Positions 15,700-24,516 of a DNA stretch of 26,836 nucleotides are shown one piece after another. The stretch is taken from NCBI GenBank assembly GCA_018623995.1, contig JAAZUV010000004.1:1-26836 (forward strand), written 5' to 3'. The notes under the pieces are model-generated. The model did no database searches. It was not told the DNA's origin and was given only the letters and a program-made list of their open reading frames with translations. The first letter of the stretch is position 1, and each line of letters starts with the position of its first letter. This DNA comes from Methanobacteriota archaeon (GTDB taxonomy: Archaea; Thermoplasmatota; Poseidoniia; Poseidoniales; Poseidoniaceae). The translations under genes were made by a program, and so were the position numbers.

Positions 15700-16641
15700 A
15701 TGGCCGAAGGTGAAAACTCAACACACCTTCCGTTTCGAGCAATCAAGTTGATTGAAACACCCGATGTTGAGGGTGTCTATGCTGTAGCCATCGGAGTTGA
15801 CGGAGAGCTCTGCCGACTTGATGCAGATTGGAATCCACTCGAACAACATGCTCGCCCATTTCCAATGTCCATCCAGCATGCCATTGTGGTCGGAGATGTC
15901 CTCATTGCAACATGGATTGATCGTGAATTGTTACTCGCAAGAATGGGATGTTTGCCACTCAATCGACCATTCAGAGACGGCGTGGAACGTGGAGATTTAC
16001 GAATCGCTCGAAATCTTGAGCATGCGATTCTACCCGAAGGGGCAACATGGGCTCACGTTCTCGATGCTGAGCCTCTTGCCTTAGGCAGTATGGATGATGG
16101 GTTTGTGTTCGTTCTTTGGAATCGTGGAGTGTACGGTTTTGATGTCACTGGAGTGGAACGCTGGAGAGCACCACCTCCAGAGTGGCCGGATCTCGCTCAT
16201 CTACCAATGAGTCAAGAGACAGTATCGCTCCATGAGACATCTACGACCATCGAAGTATGGTCAAGGGCGGGAGGATGTTTGCGACTTTCGAAAGAAGATG
16301 GAAGCAAGATTGGAAATTCCCACTTTGACATTGAGGGCGCCCTCTCAGATGTGCATGGCACAGAAACGGAACGACTTCTTTTGCTGAATGATGGACGTTG
16401 TTATCTTTACAGAACTGGAGTAAAAGTTGCAGACCTTGCCACAAAGGGACCCGTTCAACATGCAGTCAATACGAACGGCACGTGGATTCTTTCAGGTTGG
16501 AGAGAAGAGATTGCGATCAGTGAAAACGGTGTCCAAACAAGGAAGCAAAACGAAGTGGTTGTTCAGCACTTGATCAAAGATGAGCAACTTTGGCTGCTCA
16601 CCAACGATGGTGTGCTTTCTCACTCGATTTTGACGGAGTAG
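15700..16641 (+). CDS. Beta-propeller-like protein, function unknown
   Basis: A 313-residue soluble protein that I do not recognise. It shows a run of blade-like units of about 40 residues, each a hydrophobic strand followed by a turn and a Trp or Tyr strand: VYAVAIGVDGEL, LIATWIDREL, FVFVLWNRGVYGFD, IEVWSRAGGCLRL, LLLLNDGRCYLYR, WILSGWREEIAI and LWLLTNDGVLSH. That suggests a WD40/PQQ-like propeller of about seven blades, likely a binding scaffold. No signal peptide or membrane helix is seen. ATG 15700 is chosen over 15580, which would overlap dtdA. The final 22 bases overlap the 3' end of rps27ae on the opposite strand. The fold is inferred from strand periodicity alone. Confidence 0.75.
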   Translation: MAEGENSTHLPFRAIKLIETPDVEGVYAVAIGVDGELCRLDADWNPLEQHARPFPMSIQHAIVVGDVLIATWIDRELLLARMGCLPLNRPFRDGVERGDLRIARNLEHAILPEGATWAHVLDAEPLALGSMDDGFVFVLWNRGVYGFDVTGVERWRAPPPEWPDLAHLPMSQETVSLHETSTTIEVWSRAGGCLRLSKEDGSKIGNSHFDIEGALSDVHGTETERLLLLNDGRCYLYRTGVKVADLATKGPVQHAVNTNGTWILSGWREEIAISENGVQTRKQNEVVVQHLIKDEQLWLLTNDGVLSHSILTE

Positions 16642-16793
16642 CCACAACGCCCGCAGGTCTTGCGGTCAGCGTGAACTGCCAAGAAGACGCCAGGTCCACA
16701 GTTGGGGCAATGTTCCGCCTTGCGTTCGAGTGTACCGTCTTCAGCAATAGCATACTTCGACCACTTAGCCCTTGGATTTGGTTCTCCCATCAT
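16620..16793 (-). CDS. rps27ae: Ribosomal protein S27ae (eS31)
   Basis: Small zinc-ribbon protein of the archaeal 30S subunit, homologous to the ribosomal part of eukaryotic S27a. The 57 residues include KYAIAEDGTLERK and a zinc site Cys29/Cys32 (CPNC) with Cys47/Cys50 (CGRC), ending at YSVKIE. Start: ATG 16793 overlaps the rps24e stop in an ATGA; a second ATG three bases on (16790) is equally possible, giving 56 residues. The length matches archaeal S27ae, which lacks ubiquitin. It is the last gene of the rpo7-spt4-rps24e-rps27ae unit. Confidence 0.96.
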   Translation of the reverse strand: MMGEPNPRAKWSKYAIAEDGTLERKAEHCPNCGPGVFLAVHADRKTCGRCGYSVKIE

Positions 16794-17131
16794 TCACCAC
16801 CGTCCTCTGTTTCTTCAGCAACCTCTTCAGCGACCTCTTCGGTTGCGTTACCACTTCGGAAGCCCTTGTGGCGTTCGTGAATGTATTCTGGTTCGACCTT
16901 CATGGCCTCAGCAGATTCGTAAATGAGTGCTTGACCAGTTGTCAAAGCTTGTCCATAGCGAGTCTTGCAGTTCTTGACGACGATCAAATCAGGATTGGAA
17001 CCTGGCTCGAGGGTTTTGACGAGATCCATGATGTCCTTCTTCGAGGGTGTCTTCGCCCCCTTGTGATTCCACTTAAAATCGATTTCAACTCGGTTGAGTA
17101 GTTTGTTTTCTGTTCGGTTTACAATATCCAT
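16790..17131 (-). CDS. rps24e: Ribosomal protein S24e (eS24)
   Basis: Archaeal/eukaryotic 30S subunit protein of 113 residues. Family landmarks: ENKLLNRVEIDF at the N-terminus, TPSKKDIMD in the middle, VVKNCKTRYGQ, and ALIYESAEAMKVEPEYIHER toward the end. The tail (EEVAEEVAEETEDGGE) is acidic, a short repeat not needed for the fold. ATG 17131 has AAGGAGG at 17140-17146, overlapping the spt4 stop; the intergenic gap is 13 bp. Its stop overlaps the rps27ae start. Confidence 0.97.
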   Translation of the reverse strand: MDIVNRTENKLLNRVEIDFKWNHKGAKTPSKKDIMDLVKTLEPGSNPDLIVVKNCKTRYGQALTTGQALIYESAEAMKVEPEYIHERHKGFRSGNATEEVAEEVAEETEDGGE

Positions 17132-17144
17132 GTGTTCGTCCTCC

Positions 17145-17354
17145 TTATCGGATGTTTACTTTCAGTGCATAGTGACCTGGTTGGTCGATGTTCAGTCGCT
17201 CAGCGATTTCCGAGCGCGACGGGTGGATGATGATGACGTAGCCTTGCCAGTCAGTCGTGGTTTGAGCGGATGGATGACGTGGGCATTGGTCGACTCCGTC
17301 TTGGAGAATAAGACCACACTCACCGCATGCAAATGGATTCTTGGCCATCTTCAC
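17145..17354 (-). CDS. spt4: Transcription elongation factor Spt4 (RNA polymerase subunit E'')
   Basis: Partner of Spt5, stimulating processive transcription by archaeal RNA polymerase. The 69 residues start at GTG 17354, whose GTGA overlaps the rpo7 stop; ATG 17348 is the alternative start (67 residues). The zinc ribbon reads CGEC (Cys10, Cys13) then CPRH (Cys24, His27), so the last ligand appears to be His rather than Cys. The C-terminal part (IIIHPSRSEIAERLNID, GHYALKVN) matches the Spt5-binding and conserved ends of the family. It follows rpo7, the usual archaeal arrangement. Confidence 0.95.
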   Translation of the reverse strand: MKMAKNPFACGECGLILQDGVDQCPRHPSAQTTTDWQGYVIIIHPSRSEIAERLNIDQPGHYALKVNIR

Positions 17355-17902
17355 TCACCTGTTTCGCCAAGCCACTCAAGTGACCCAAGACCTGGTTGCT
17401 TGCATGTTAGACCGATTTTCGATCGGCGCGGATCGCTTGTGTCAGGTGACAGCGAAACGATTCGAGCACGAACAGCAGTACCGATGCCCAATCGCTTGTC
17501 ATCGTTCCGGCCTGAGATGGTACCTGCGCCGACATTGACTTCGACTTGGTCATCGAGAATTTGTGATTTGTGGAGTAGGGCTTCCATCGGACCGATGCGT
17601 ACGAATGCACCGAACTCATTGACTTCAGAGATGGCTCCTTCAACAACTTCGTAATCATCCATGCAAAAGAGGAGTGCATCGAAGCGAACACGCTGATAGA
17701 TCGCACCGTCGCCGTGGATGATACGACCACGACCGAGAGGCGTGTGGTTGCTTGTTACCAAAATGAAGCGGTTTTGTTCATCGAATCGACCTTCGAAGGC
17801 GGTCATTGCCAATCGGTCGATGTGTTGATCGAGTGATTGGCCTTTTTTCATGTACTCTGCAGGGATACGGATGGTATCCTCTCTTGTGACGATTTTGTAC
17901 AT
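17351..17902 (-). CDS. rpo7: DNA-directed RNA polymerase subunit Rpo7 (E')
   Basis: Stalk subunit of archaeal RNA polymerase, partner of Rpo4, which binds emerging RNA. The 183 residues begin MYKIVTREDTIRIP, the typical family start. An N-terminal SHS2-like tip domain (about 1-78) is followed by an S1/OB domain (about 79-160: VVEGAISEVNEFGAFVRIGPMEALLH). ATG 17902 is preferred over ATG 17911 because AGGAG at 17912-17916 gives a nine-base spacer to 17902 and none to 17911. It is the first gene of a four-gene unit with spt4, rps24e and rps27ae. A TATA-like box lies about 125 bp upstream. Confidence 0.96.
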   Translation of the reverse strand: MYKIVTREDTIRIPAEYMKKGQSLDQHIDRLAMTAFEGRFDEQNRFILVTSNHTPLGRGRIIHGDGAIYQRVRFDALLFCMDDYEVVEGAISEVNEFGAFVRIGPMEALLHKSQILDDQVEVNVGAGTISGRNDDKRLGIGTAVRARIVSLSPDTSDPRRSKIGLTCKQPGLGSLEWLGETGE

Positions 17903-18026
17903 CTTGTTCATCTCCTGGGCTTCTCAAACCGAGTGATGAAGAGGAAGAGGCAGAACCTTTCCGTCCTTCACCGGCTTTCGCCTCGGGAGAGAAGTTGACC
18001 GAAGTCATTTCGCCCACAGTCGACCC

Positions 18027-18034
18027 CTATATGA
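18027..18034 (-). promoter_or_regulatory. Candidate TATA box for the rpo7 operon
   Basis: Minus-strand TCATATAG is the most TATA-like motif in the 265-bp gap 17903-18167. It would give a leader near 100 bases before rpo7. This gap otherwise shows only short out-of-frame reading frames, and I see no other feature there besides the plus-strand motif at 18089. Confidence 0.4.
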
Positions 18035-18088
18035 AGCCCACGCATCAATTCAAGCAACTGCGCATTGGAATTCCGAGCAGTGAAGCCG

Positions 18089-18100
18089 CAAAAATAGGTT
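18089..18100 (+). promoter_or_regulatory. Candidate TATA box for the surface protein gene
   Basis: GCAAAAATAGGTT lies about 70-80 bp upstream of ATG 18168. With a start about 27 bp downstream it would leave a leader near 45-50 bases. No Shine-Dalgarno precedes ATG 18168. Confidence 0.35.
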
Positions 18101-18167
18101 GCAATTGCCAGTGATGCGATGCTCGAAGAGCAAAACAATAACAACCCCTCACGGATGAATAACAACA

Positions 18168-21100
18168 ATGAGCAGCGAAAGCCATTCCAAAGCAGGGCCA
18201 CAATTCCCTGCCATTGGCATCGTCATTTTGATGCTCACGGTGTCTTTGACCCAGATTCATTGGACGAATTTTGCTGATGAAAACGTCGTTGAGCAGACAT
18301 CCGAACAACCATGGAGCCCTTACGAGCAGCCATGGAGTCAATACGGTGGTACGCCCACACGCAATGGATCGATGCCAACGCATGACGCTCAAACAGGCAC
18401 AATGCTGACCATCGATGATCCTGTCATCAATTGGGTTGCACTTGATGATGATATCGGCTCAGATGCCTACGGCTCAATCATCGGGAATTTTTCTGAAAGC
18501 CTGACGACAACTCCAGGAGCCATCCAACGTTGTGCGCCATTTGGCCTGTTTGCAGTTGTCCTCCACGAGAGTACCTCAACATCAGCGACGAAATTATCTT
18601 TATTTTCTGGAGATGATGCTGATTTGGCGTGGCAAGTCGATCTCGGCGACACAAAAGCTGCACGATCCACTCCTGTGCTAGCAGATGTTGACTTGGATGG
18701 TCGATTCGAAATTATCGTGAGTTATGACACAGATTCTTCGCTGCAGGTGGACGTGTGGTCACCGGAGTTGTATTGCGACGAGTCCGGTTGGCAAAGTGGA
18801 GGGCATTCAAACGAATTGATGTGGTCGTGGACCAACACAGATTACAGAATTGGAATCACGAGTCCGCATTTCCAAACGCGCCAGAGCAACCATCTCTCCG
18901 TCACTCAACCGCTTCTAGCAGATTTGGAACTTGACGGACAACCAGAACTTGTTCTCACTGTCGTCGACTCCACAACAGATGACCCGCACATCATCAGTTT
19001 GCCACTCGGAGCGAACGCTCCAACCGTCAACTGGGATGTTACACTCGACAGAGGTACGCATCCAAGTGACCCTGCTTGGGCTCAACTTGATGGCCAAACA
19101 TCCGTTGTTGTGGCAACAACCATCGATGAAAACTCAGGAAACATGTGGATTTGGAGAATTGACGGAAGTACCGGTTCAAACGATTGGGGTCGAGTTGCAC
19201 TATCAGGAACAGATGCGGATTCGGATGCGCCACGACTTCGCTTGCCCAGTCCAGTTGTCGTTCAACTCGATGGTGATGCTGCGCCAGAAATGATTCTCAC
19301 TGTGCCAACTGACGCCAATGGCCGGACCATTGGCTTGGGTGCTCGATTCATTGGCATGGAATTGACGTCGACCGAGGAAATTTTCAATTTCCGAGCTCGC
19401 AATGGATACGCTGATGCCCCACCTCTACCGATTGATCTGAATGATGATGGGGTACACGATCGTTTGTGCTGGTCAACTTGGTATTCTGCATCTTCCGTAA
19501 CATTCGACAGAGAAGGAATGGTAGGGTGTCACGACTTGACCGATGATCCCCCGTCAGAAGTGTGGAACAAAGTCATGAACAGAGGTGGCTCGGGGAATGA
19601 CAACGACGAAATCGCTGTTTCTCCTCCAGCTTGGATGGACATAGATGGAGAGGGTGATCCTGAAATTGTTGTAGCATTTGGCCGCCGTATCTTCGTTTTT
19701 GATGGGGACACTGGATACGATAATGAAGTCTCTGAAGGATGGGATGAGCCACTCTCAATGCCTCATCGTGTATGGACTGCTCCTGCCTTCGCAGACCTCG
19801 ATGGAGATGGATATCTCGACATGCTTTACGGAGATACGCTTGTATCCCAACGTTTGGTTGACTTGGCACCGTTACCAGATGGTAATGGAATTTCCTTCAA
19901 CCCGGTTTCTCCCGATCCTGGTCAAACACTGACTGTCACTGGCCAGTTTGCGAATATCGGGACGTGGGAAAACGAGGACAACATTGACTGCGCATTGTAC
20001 ATGAACGGTCAAGAGTTAACACGAGTCCGCTTCGAAGATCTTGAACCGCTCTCCCCTAGCGGAGAAGGTGGTCCTGCAACCTTTAGCATCGATGTTACCG
20101 CCACACTAGGCACACACATCTTCGAACTCGTCCTCGACATGAACCAGAATCTTAGCGAGGCACGTGAAGACAACAACATCGAGCAAGTGACGTTGACTGT
20201 CGTTGAACCCTACGATCTCCTCATCCAAGGTCCTGAAACCGTGACAAGAGTTGAACCAGGAACAAGTGAAGTTGTTGATGTTACCATCACTGCAACAGGT
20301 TCACGGACAGCAAATTGGAATATCTCTTATGACACGACAAACTTACCACAAGACTGGACTGTCGAACCCCAAGCTGGAGTGAACTTGGAAAACGTTGAGC
20401 TTGTTCCTTCAACACCAACCACCATTCCCTTCGTTGCCACCTTGCCTACAGATGCGCTTGGCGATGAAGACGGATACATCGAAATCATAGCGACCCTCAC
20501 TTCGGATTCCAATGTCCAAGAAACGTCATGGATTCCGATTGAAGCACTTCGTACACGTGGATTATCACTTGTTGGCTCATCAGGACTTTCGTTCAGCCAG
20601 GGCTACGGCCTTCCAGGCCAGACAGCAGAATCGTACGTTCTCATCGAAAATCTTGGGAACGCTGTTGAAACAACAACGTCCATCGACTGGACAAATCCAT
20701 CATGGGGAGGTACACCTGTACTCAACGATGGATCAAACAATGTCTACTCCATCACGCTCCAGCCAGGAGAGAAAAGGGAACTGAAAATCCTCCTCGATGT
20801 TCCGGGCTCAACAGCGTTCGGTGGGACCACAACAACAACACTGACAACATGCATAGGTAGCGGAGATGACACCCTGTGCCGTTCTCTTAATGCGAATTTC
20901 ACAGCGGTGGGTTCGCACACATCGCCGGTGCACATTCGAACGGTTCCTGATATGCAACATACGTTTGAATTCAAGATGCTATTGCCCCAATCGGGAACGT
21001 TAAGTTGGGATCTCAATCAAGCAAACATTGCCCTTCCGAACTGGCAATGGAACGTTACCAGCGGAGGTAGCCTACAAAATGGGATCCTCACGGCAACTGG

Positions 21101-23804
21101 CCCCTCAAATTCCCCCCACACAGTCCAACTTGAAGTCTACATTCCAACCAACGCACCTCCGCAGCGGCTTACATTCAATGCAGATGAACAAACTCCCCTC
21201 GCACACCACGCCTTCGATTTGAGCATTCACGTTCTACAGATTCATCGTGCTGGGTTGAGCGTCATTGACCCACAACCATCGCTCGAACCGCATGGTTTCA
21301 ACGTGAGTACACCTCATCAACTCCTTATTCAGCTCGAGAATCCTGGGAACGGCGAAGACACATACGAGTTTACTGCCCGTGTCATGACCACAGAAACCAT
21401 CTCCTCTAACGATGTTCAGTTTACCTATTACAATCAAATCAGAACCTTGGGGCCTCTCGCAACGACCATCATGCCACTCGACATTGAACTGAGCAGTACC
21501 CTACCTGCTGCACAACCATTCTATCTCCAGTTTGAATGGACATCGATGGTCAACAAGTCTGTCAACGCGACCACTACGCTTCTGATCGAAGCAGAACAGA
21601 GACACGATTGGGACATTACTGTCGTCAATGGACCACAACAAGATGTTCAACCGAACAGTGATCACGTGCTTGAATTTACCATCACCAATATTGGGAATTT
21701 TATTGATGACGTGCAGCTGGTTCCATCGCTTTCACTTGCGACCGCATCCAACGATACGGCAGTTTGGAATGCACATGATCCAATAACATCGTCGATGCTT
21801 GAGGTCAATGCATCTGAAACACTGAGTGTCGTTCAAACCATTCCTTATGCTTGGATGGATGCAAATGCAAGATTGACCTACACGATCGTTTCATCAGGAT
21901 ACGTGCTTGATGTGGTCGAGGTGGACCTCTCCGTCATGGAGTATTCCGAATGGGAACTTAATCTAGCAAACAGCAATCTCGAAATAGCGCCAGGCGGGGA
22001 TTTGATTCAAGTTGAACTCGAGCAAAAGGGGAATACACCCTCGACTCCGTTCTTGACGAAATATGGCCAAGGATGGAACATAACACTCCCAGATGGTGAA
22101 CTCATGGAACCTGGGCAAACCTCGACCGTTGACATCTATGTTGAAGCGCCAGTAGACGCACGAGAAGGAGATGTCAACATATTGGAAATTCGTGTTTCTG
22201 ATGCTGTGGGTAAAGGTGCTGAAGTGTTTGAAGTCCCCATACGTGTCATTGGCTCATCCAGTTATCATCTTCAAATGGAGAGTGAATGGTATGTCAGCTC
22301 TGTAGGAGGATATCCTCTTGCATGGATCGAAAACACTGGCAACGATTTGGCAGATATTGCCTTTGTCCTCCCCGACATGCCACAAGGTTGGTCTGCCAAT
22401 ATCGACACGCCAATCCAATTGATGCCAGGAGAGATTCGGGGGATACCAATTCACCTCATTCCTTCAGGAGATTGGGACAAATCAGATGTTGAACTAACCG
22501 TCGAGGTGACGCATTCAAACCTTGGAACGCAATTGTTCGATTTCACAATCCAATCCTCAAATATCTCGTTTACGTCAAGCCCAGTGCTTTGGGGAAGGAG
22601 CAACACCAATTTGGATGTTGAAATCCACAACAATGGAGAAGAGGAAATCCAGGGAACATTCTCCTCTGTTTCTGACAGCACGTACACGTTTTCAGTTTTG
22701 CAAGGAACAAATTACGTCAACCTTACCAGTGGTGAAGAACGAATTCAACTCGTCCTCATTGGAAGAGACGCACCACAGACGGATGTAACATGTTCATTTG
22801 TCAACACTGCCTTCTCTGAGCTTGGTCGAGGCACATACACCGGTGATGTTGTCAGTTGTGAAGTCAATGGAGATCCGACACAGAACACCAAACTCTCGTT
22901 TGTTGCGAGTTCAAGCAGAGGAGATACAATTCCAATCCAAACTTCAAGATTCACGATTTTAGAAAACGAATCAGCGTTTGCAAATCTGAGTGTTCTGAAC
23001 TGGGATCCTGCACCAGGCATGTTGACGATCGTTGTTTCAGCATACGATGAGTACGGCAATGTCCTCGCAAGCATAGACAAAGAGGTCATTGCACAAGAGT
23101 CCGGGTGGAATGTCGGAATTAGCAGCATCTCTGCCCAAGGCAGCATCAATGTTGCAGTGTCAAGAACAAACTATGCTGTTTTGGAGAATGCTGTTTGTAT
23201 CCTTACTGTAACCAGTCGAAGTAGTGATTTCAAAGCAGATGTCGTCATTGATGTTGCTGGACCTCAATTTTCTCCGAATGTTCGTATCGATGCAAGTGGA
23301 TTGTCTGATAAGGAGCAGCTCGATGCTATATTGGCATGCAATACTCCCTTTGACATTGATGATGATCCAAGCGACGACTCAGCATCGATTATTTTCGTTG
23401 CGGATGAGGAATCTGCCATCCAATCATCGAGTGTCATTTGGGGTGCATTGGTGGCCATCGTTTTGATTGGTACTTACCTCTTTATGATGCAGAGACAGGA
23501 TAACGCCCTGATTCGGTCGATGGCTAAGGAAAGCAACGAAAAGAAGCCAAAGCAGGACAAGGCTCCTCAGAAAACTGATGCTGTCGAACCGACAACAGAG
23601 GAACCAAACGACGTTGATGACATCTCGACAGTCTTCGAGCAAGAGGATGACACACCTCCTCCAACAATGATTGAGGAGATTCCTGCCCAAGAGGACAATA
23701 CACCCTCTGGCCGATTGGATTCCTTGCGTAGAGAAATGAATCCGGATGATGATGTTGAACCACAGTCAAGCATTGAAGAGCGTATGTCGAAGTTCTTCCA
23801 GTGA
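18168..23804 (+). CDS. Giant FG-GAP/CARDB surface protein anchored by a C-terminal helix
   Basis: A 1878-residue predicted envelope protein. A hydrophobic segment at about 13-29 looks like a signal peptide or anchor. YGGTPTRNG near residue 60 recalls the start of PQQ-type propellers. FG-GAP-like calcium loops follow: DVDLDGRFE (about 172), DLELDGQPE (251), DLNDDGVHD (421), DIDGEGDPE (489) and DLDGDGYLD (541), suggesting a propeller. A CARDB Ig-like domain spans about 580-680. About 1000 residues of repeated beta-sandwich units follow (VENIGN, IENTGND and similar; NEW3/COG1470-like), rich in Asn-x-Ser/Thr sites. One transmembrane helix lies at about 1754-1774, then a roughly 100-residue charged, disordered cytoplasmic tail. 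The likely role is adhesion or polymer binding at the surface (inference). Domain limits are approximate. Confidence 0.9.
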   Translation: MSSESHSKAGPQFPAIGIVILMLTVSLTQIHWTNFADENVVEQTSEQPWSPYEQPWSQYGGTPTRNGSMPTHDAQTGTMLTIDDPVINWVALDDDIGSDAYGSIIGNFSESLTTTPGAIQRCAPFGLFAVVLHESTSTSATKLSLFSGDDADLAWQVDLGDTKAARSTPVLADVDLDGRFEIIVSYDTDSSLQVDVWSPELYCDESGWQSGGHSNELMWSWTNTDYRIGITSPHFQTRQSNHLSVTQPLLADLELDGQPELVLTVVDSTTDDPHIISLPLGANAPTVNWDVTLDRGTHPSDPAWAQLDGQTSVVVATTIDENSGNMWIWRIDGSTGSNDWGRVALSGTDADSDAPRLRLPSPVVVQLDGDAAPEMILTVPTDANGRTIGLGARFIGMELTSTEEIFNFRARNGYADAPPLPIDLNDDGVHDRLCWSTWYSASSVTFDREGMVGCHDLTDDPPSEVWNKVMNRGGSGNDNDEIAVSPPAWMDIDGEGDPEIVVAFGRRIFVFDGDTGYDNEVSEGWDEPLSMPHRVWTAPAFADLDGDGYLDMLYGDTLVSQRLVDLAPLPDGNGISFNPVSPDPGQTLTVTGQFANIGTWENEDNIDCALYMNGQELTRVRFEDLEPLSPSGEGGPATFSIDVTATLGTHIFELVLDMNQNLSEAREDNNIEQVTLTVVEPYDLLIQGPETVTRVEPGTSEVVDVTITATGSRTANWNISYDTTNLPQDWTVEPQAGVNLENVELVPSTPTTIPFVATLPTDALGDEDGYIEIIATLTSDSNVQETSWIPIEALRTRGLSLVGSSGLSFSQGYGLPGQTAESYVLIENLGNAVETTTSIDWTNPSWGGTPVLNDGSNNVYSITLQPGEKRELKILLDVPGSTAFGGTTTTTLTTCIGSGDDTLCRSLNANFTAVGSHTSPVHIRTVPDMQHTFEFKMLLPQSGTLSWDLNQANIALPNWQWNVTSGGSLQNGILTATGPSNSPHTVQLEVYIPTNAPPQRLTFNADEQTPLAHHAFDLSIHVLQIHRAGLSVIDPQPSLEPHGFNVSTPHQLLIQLENPGNGEDTYEFTARVMTTETISSNDVQFTYYNQIRTLGPLATTIMPLDIELSSTLPAAQPFYLQFEWTSMVNKSVNATTTLLIEAEQRHDWDITVVNGPQQDVQPNSDHVLEFTITNIGNFIDDVQLVPSLSLATASNDTAVWNAHDPITSSMLEVNASETLSVVQTIPYAWMDANARLTYTIVSSGYVLDVVEVDLSVMEYSEWELNLANSNLEIAPGGDLIQVELEQKGNTPSTPFLTKYGQGWNITLPDGELMEPGQTSTVDIYVEAPVDAREGDVNILEIRVSDAVGKGAEVFEVPIRVIGSSSYHLQMESEWYVSSVGGYPLAWIENTGNDLADIAFVLPDMPQGWSANIDTPIQLMPGEIRGIPIHLIPSGDWDKSDVELTVEVTHSNLGTQLFDFTIQSSNISFTSSPVLWGRSNTNLDVEIHNNGEEEIQGTFSSVSDSTYTFSVLQGTNYVNLTSGEERIQLVLIGRDAPQTDVTCSFVNTAFSELGRGTYTGDVVSCEVNGDPTQNTKLSFVASSSRGDTIPIQTSRFTILENESAFANLSVLNWDPAPGMLTIVVSAYDEYGNVLASIDKEVIAQESGWNVGISSISAQGSINVAVSRTNYAVLENAVCILTVTSRSSDFKADVVIDVAGPQFSPNVRIDASGLSDKEQLDAILACNTPFDIDDDPSDDSASIIFVADEESAIQSSSVIWGALVAIVLIGTYLFMMQRQDNALIRSMAKESNEKKPKQDKAPQKTDAVEPTTEEPNDVDDISTVFEQEDDTPPPTMIEEIPAQEDNTPSGRLDSLRREMNPDDDVEPQSSIEERMSKFFQ

Positions 23805-23845
23805 CGAACACATACCTCAATAGAGGAGATGGTGTGGGTTAGACA

Positions 23846-24514
23846 ATGAAGCCACAACAACAGAGTACGACAGCGTTCTACACGCTCGACGGGTGCCATT
23901 CAGGCCTCCTTTCGGAAGTATTCGGAGCGTTGGTTTCATCAGGGCATGGTTCGCCTGATGAATGGCAAAGCATGTGCAAGCACCCACGGATTCAAGAGCG
24001 ATTTCGGACGCAGGGAATTGATGAATACGATTCAAGGTCAATGATTCAATGGGATGATCCAACCATTTTGTTTACATTGACAAGAATGTTGGACCAAGAC
24101 AACCTTCCAATCATGCTCGGAGAGGACAAAAACAGGGAACGATTTGGTCGATTCCCACATCCTACGGGATCGACAATTCAGTACGTTCGGGAAAATGTGC
24201 GAAGTGTAGCAGCACAATCCAATGAGTTGTATGAGGATCTTGTCACACATCTCGATTATCTACTCACTCGTTGTAATTCCGACAAAGTCGGTGATGAGCG
24301 CTACATGGATGGAAAAGCCGGATTGAACATCATGGGCTTTCTCACTTCAGAGGAAGTGAAAACATTACGTTCAAGCCTACTCGGTGGAGGATGGACCGTT
24401 GCTAAAGATGAACCAATTGACGGTGGCATCCGCGATGCAATGCGTCACTTGAACGCTCTACTCTTAGCAGCAGAGCGACATGGAGCCGGGCTCATACATC
24501 GCATGCACACCTAG
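23846..24514 (+). CDS. Conserved-looking hypothetical protein
   Basis: A 222-residue soluble, mostly helical protein that I do not recognise. It is rich in His, Arg, Asp and Glu with no signal peptide or membrane helix. Notable stretches: TLDGCHSGLLSEVFGALVSSGHGS at the N-terminus, ILFTLTRMLDQDNL, and FGRFPHPTGSTIQYVRENV. The C-terminal helix is ALLLAAERHGAGLIHRMH. It starts 41 bp after the surface protein stop on the same strand, with GAGGAGATGG about 15-25 bases upstream, so co-transcription is likely. It converges on purC with a 2-bp gap. The scattered His and Cys could bind metal, but no known motif is present. Confidence 0.8.
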   Translation: MKPQQQSTTAFYTLDGCHSGLLSEVFGALVSSGHGSPDEWQSMCKHPRIQERFRTQGIDEYDSRSMIQWDDPTILFTLTRMLDQDNLPIMLGEDKNRERFGRFPHPTGSTIQYVRENVRSVAAQSNELYEDLVTHLDYLLTRCNSDKVGDERYMDGKAGLNIMGFLTSEEVKTLRSSLLGGGWTVAKDEPIDGGIRDAMRHLNALLLAAERHGAGLIHRMHT

Positions 24515-24516
24515 AA

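Noticed and set aside
17778..18017. Serine-rich minus-strand frame upstream of and into rpo7
   Set aside because: It overlaps rpo7 by more than 100 bases in another frame, and its low-complexity content looks like a read-through of the leader.
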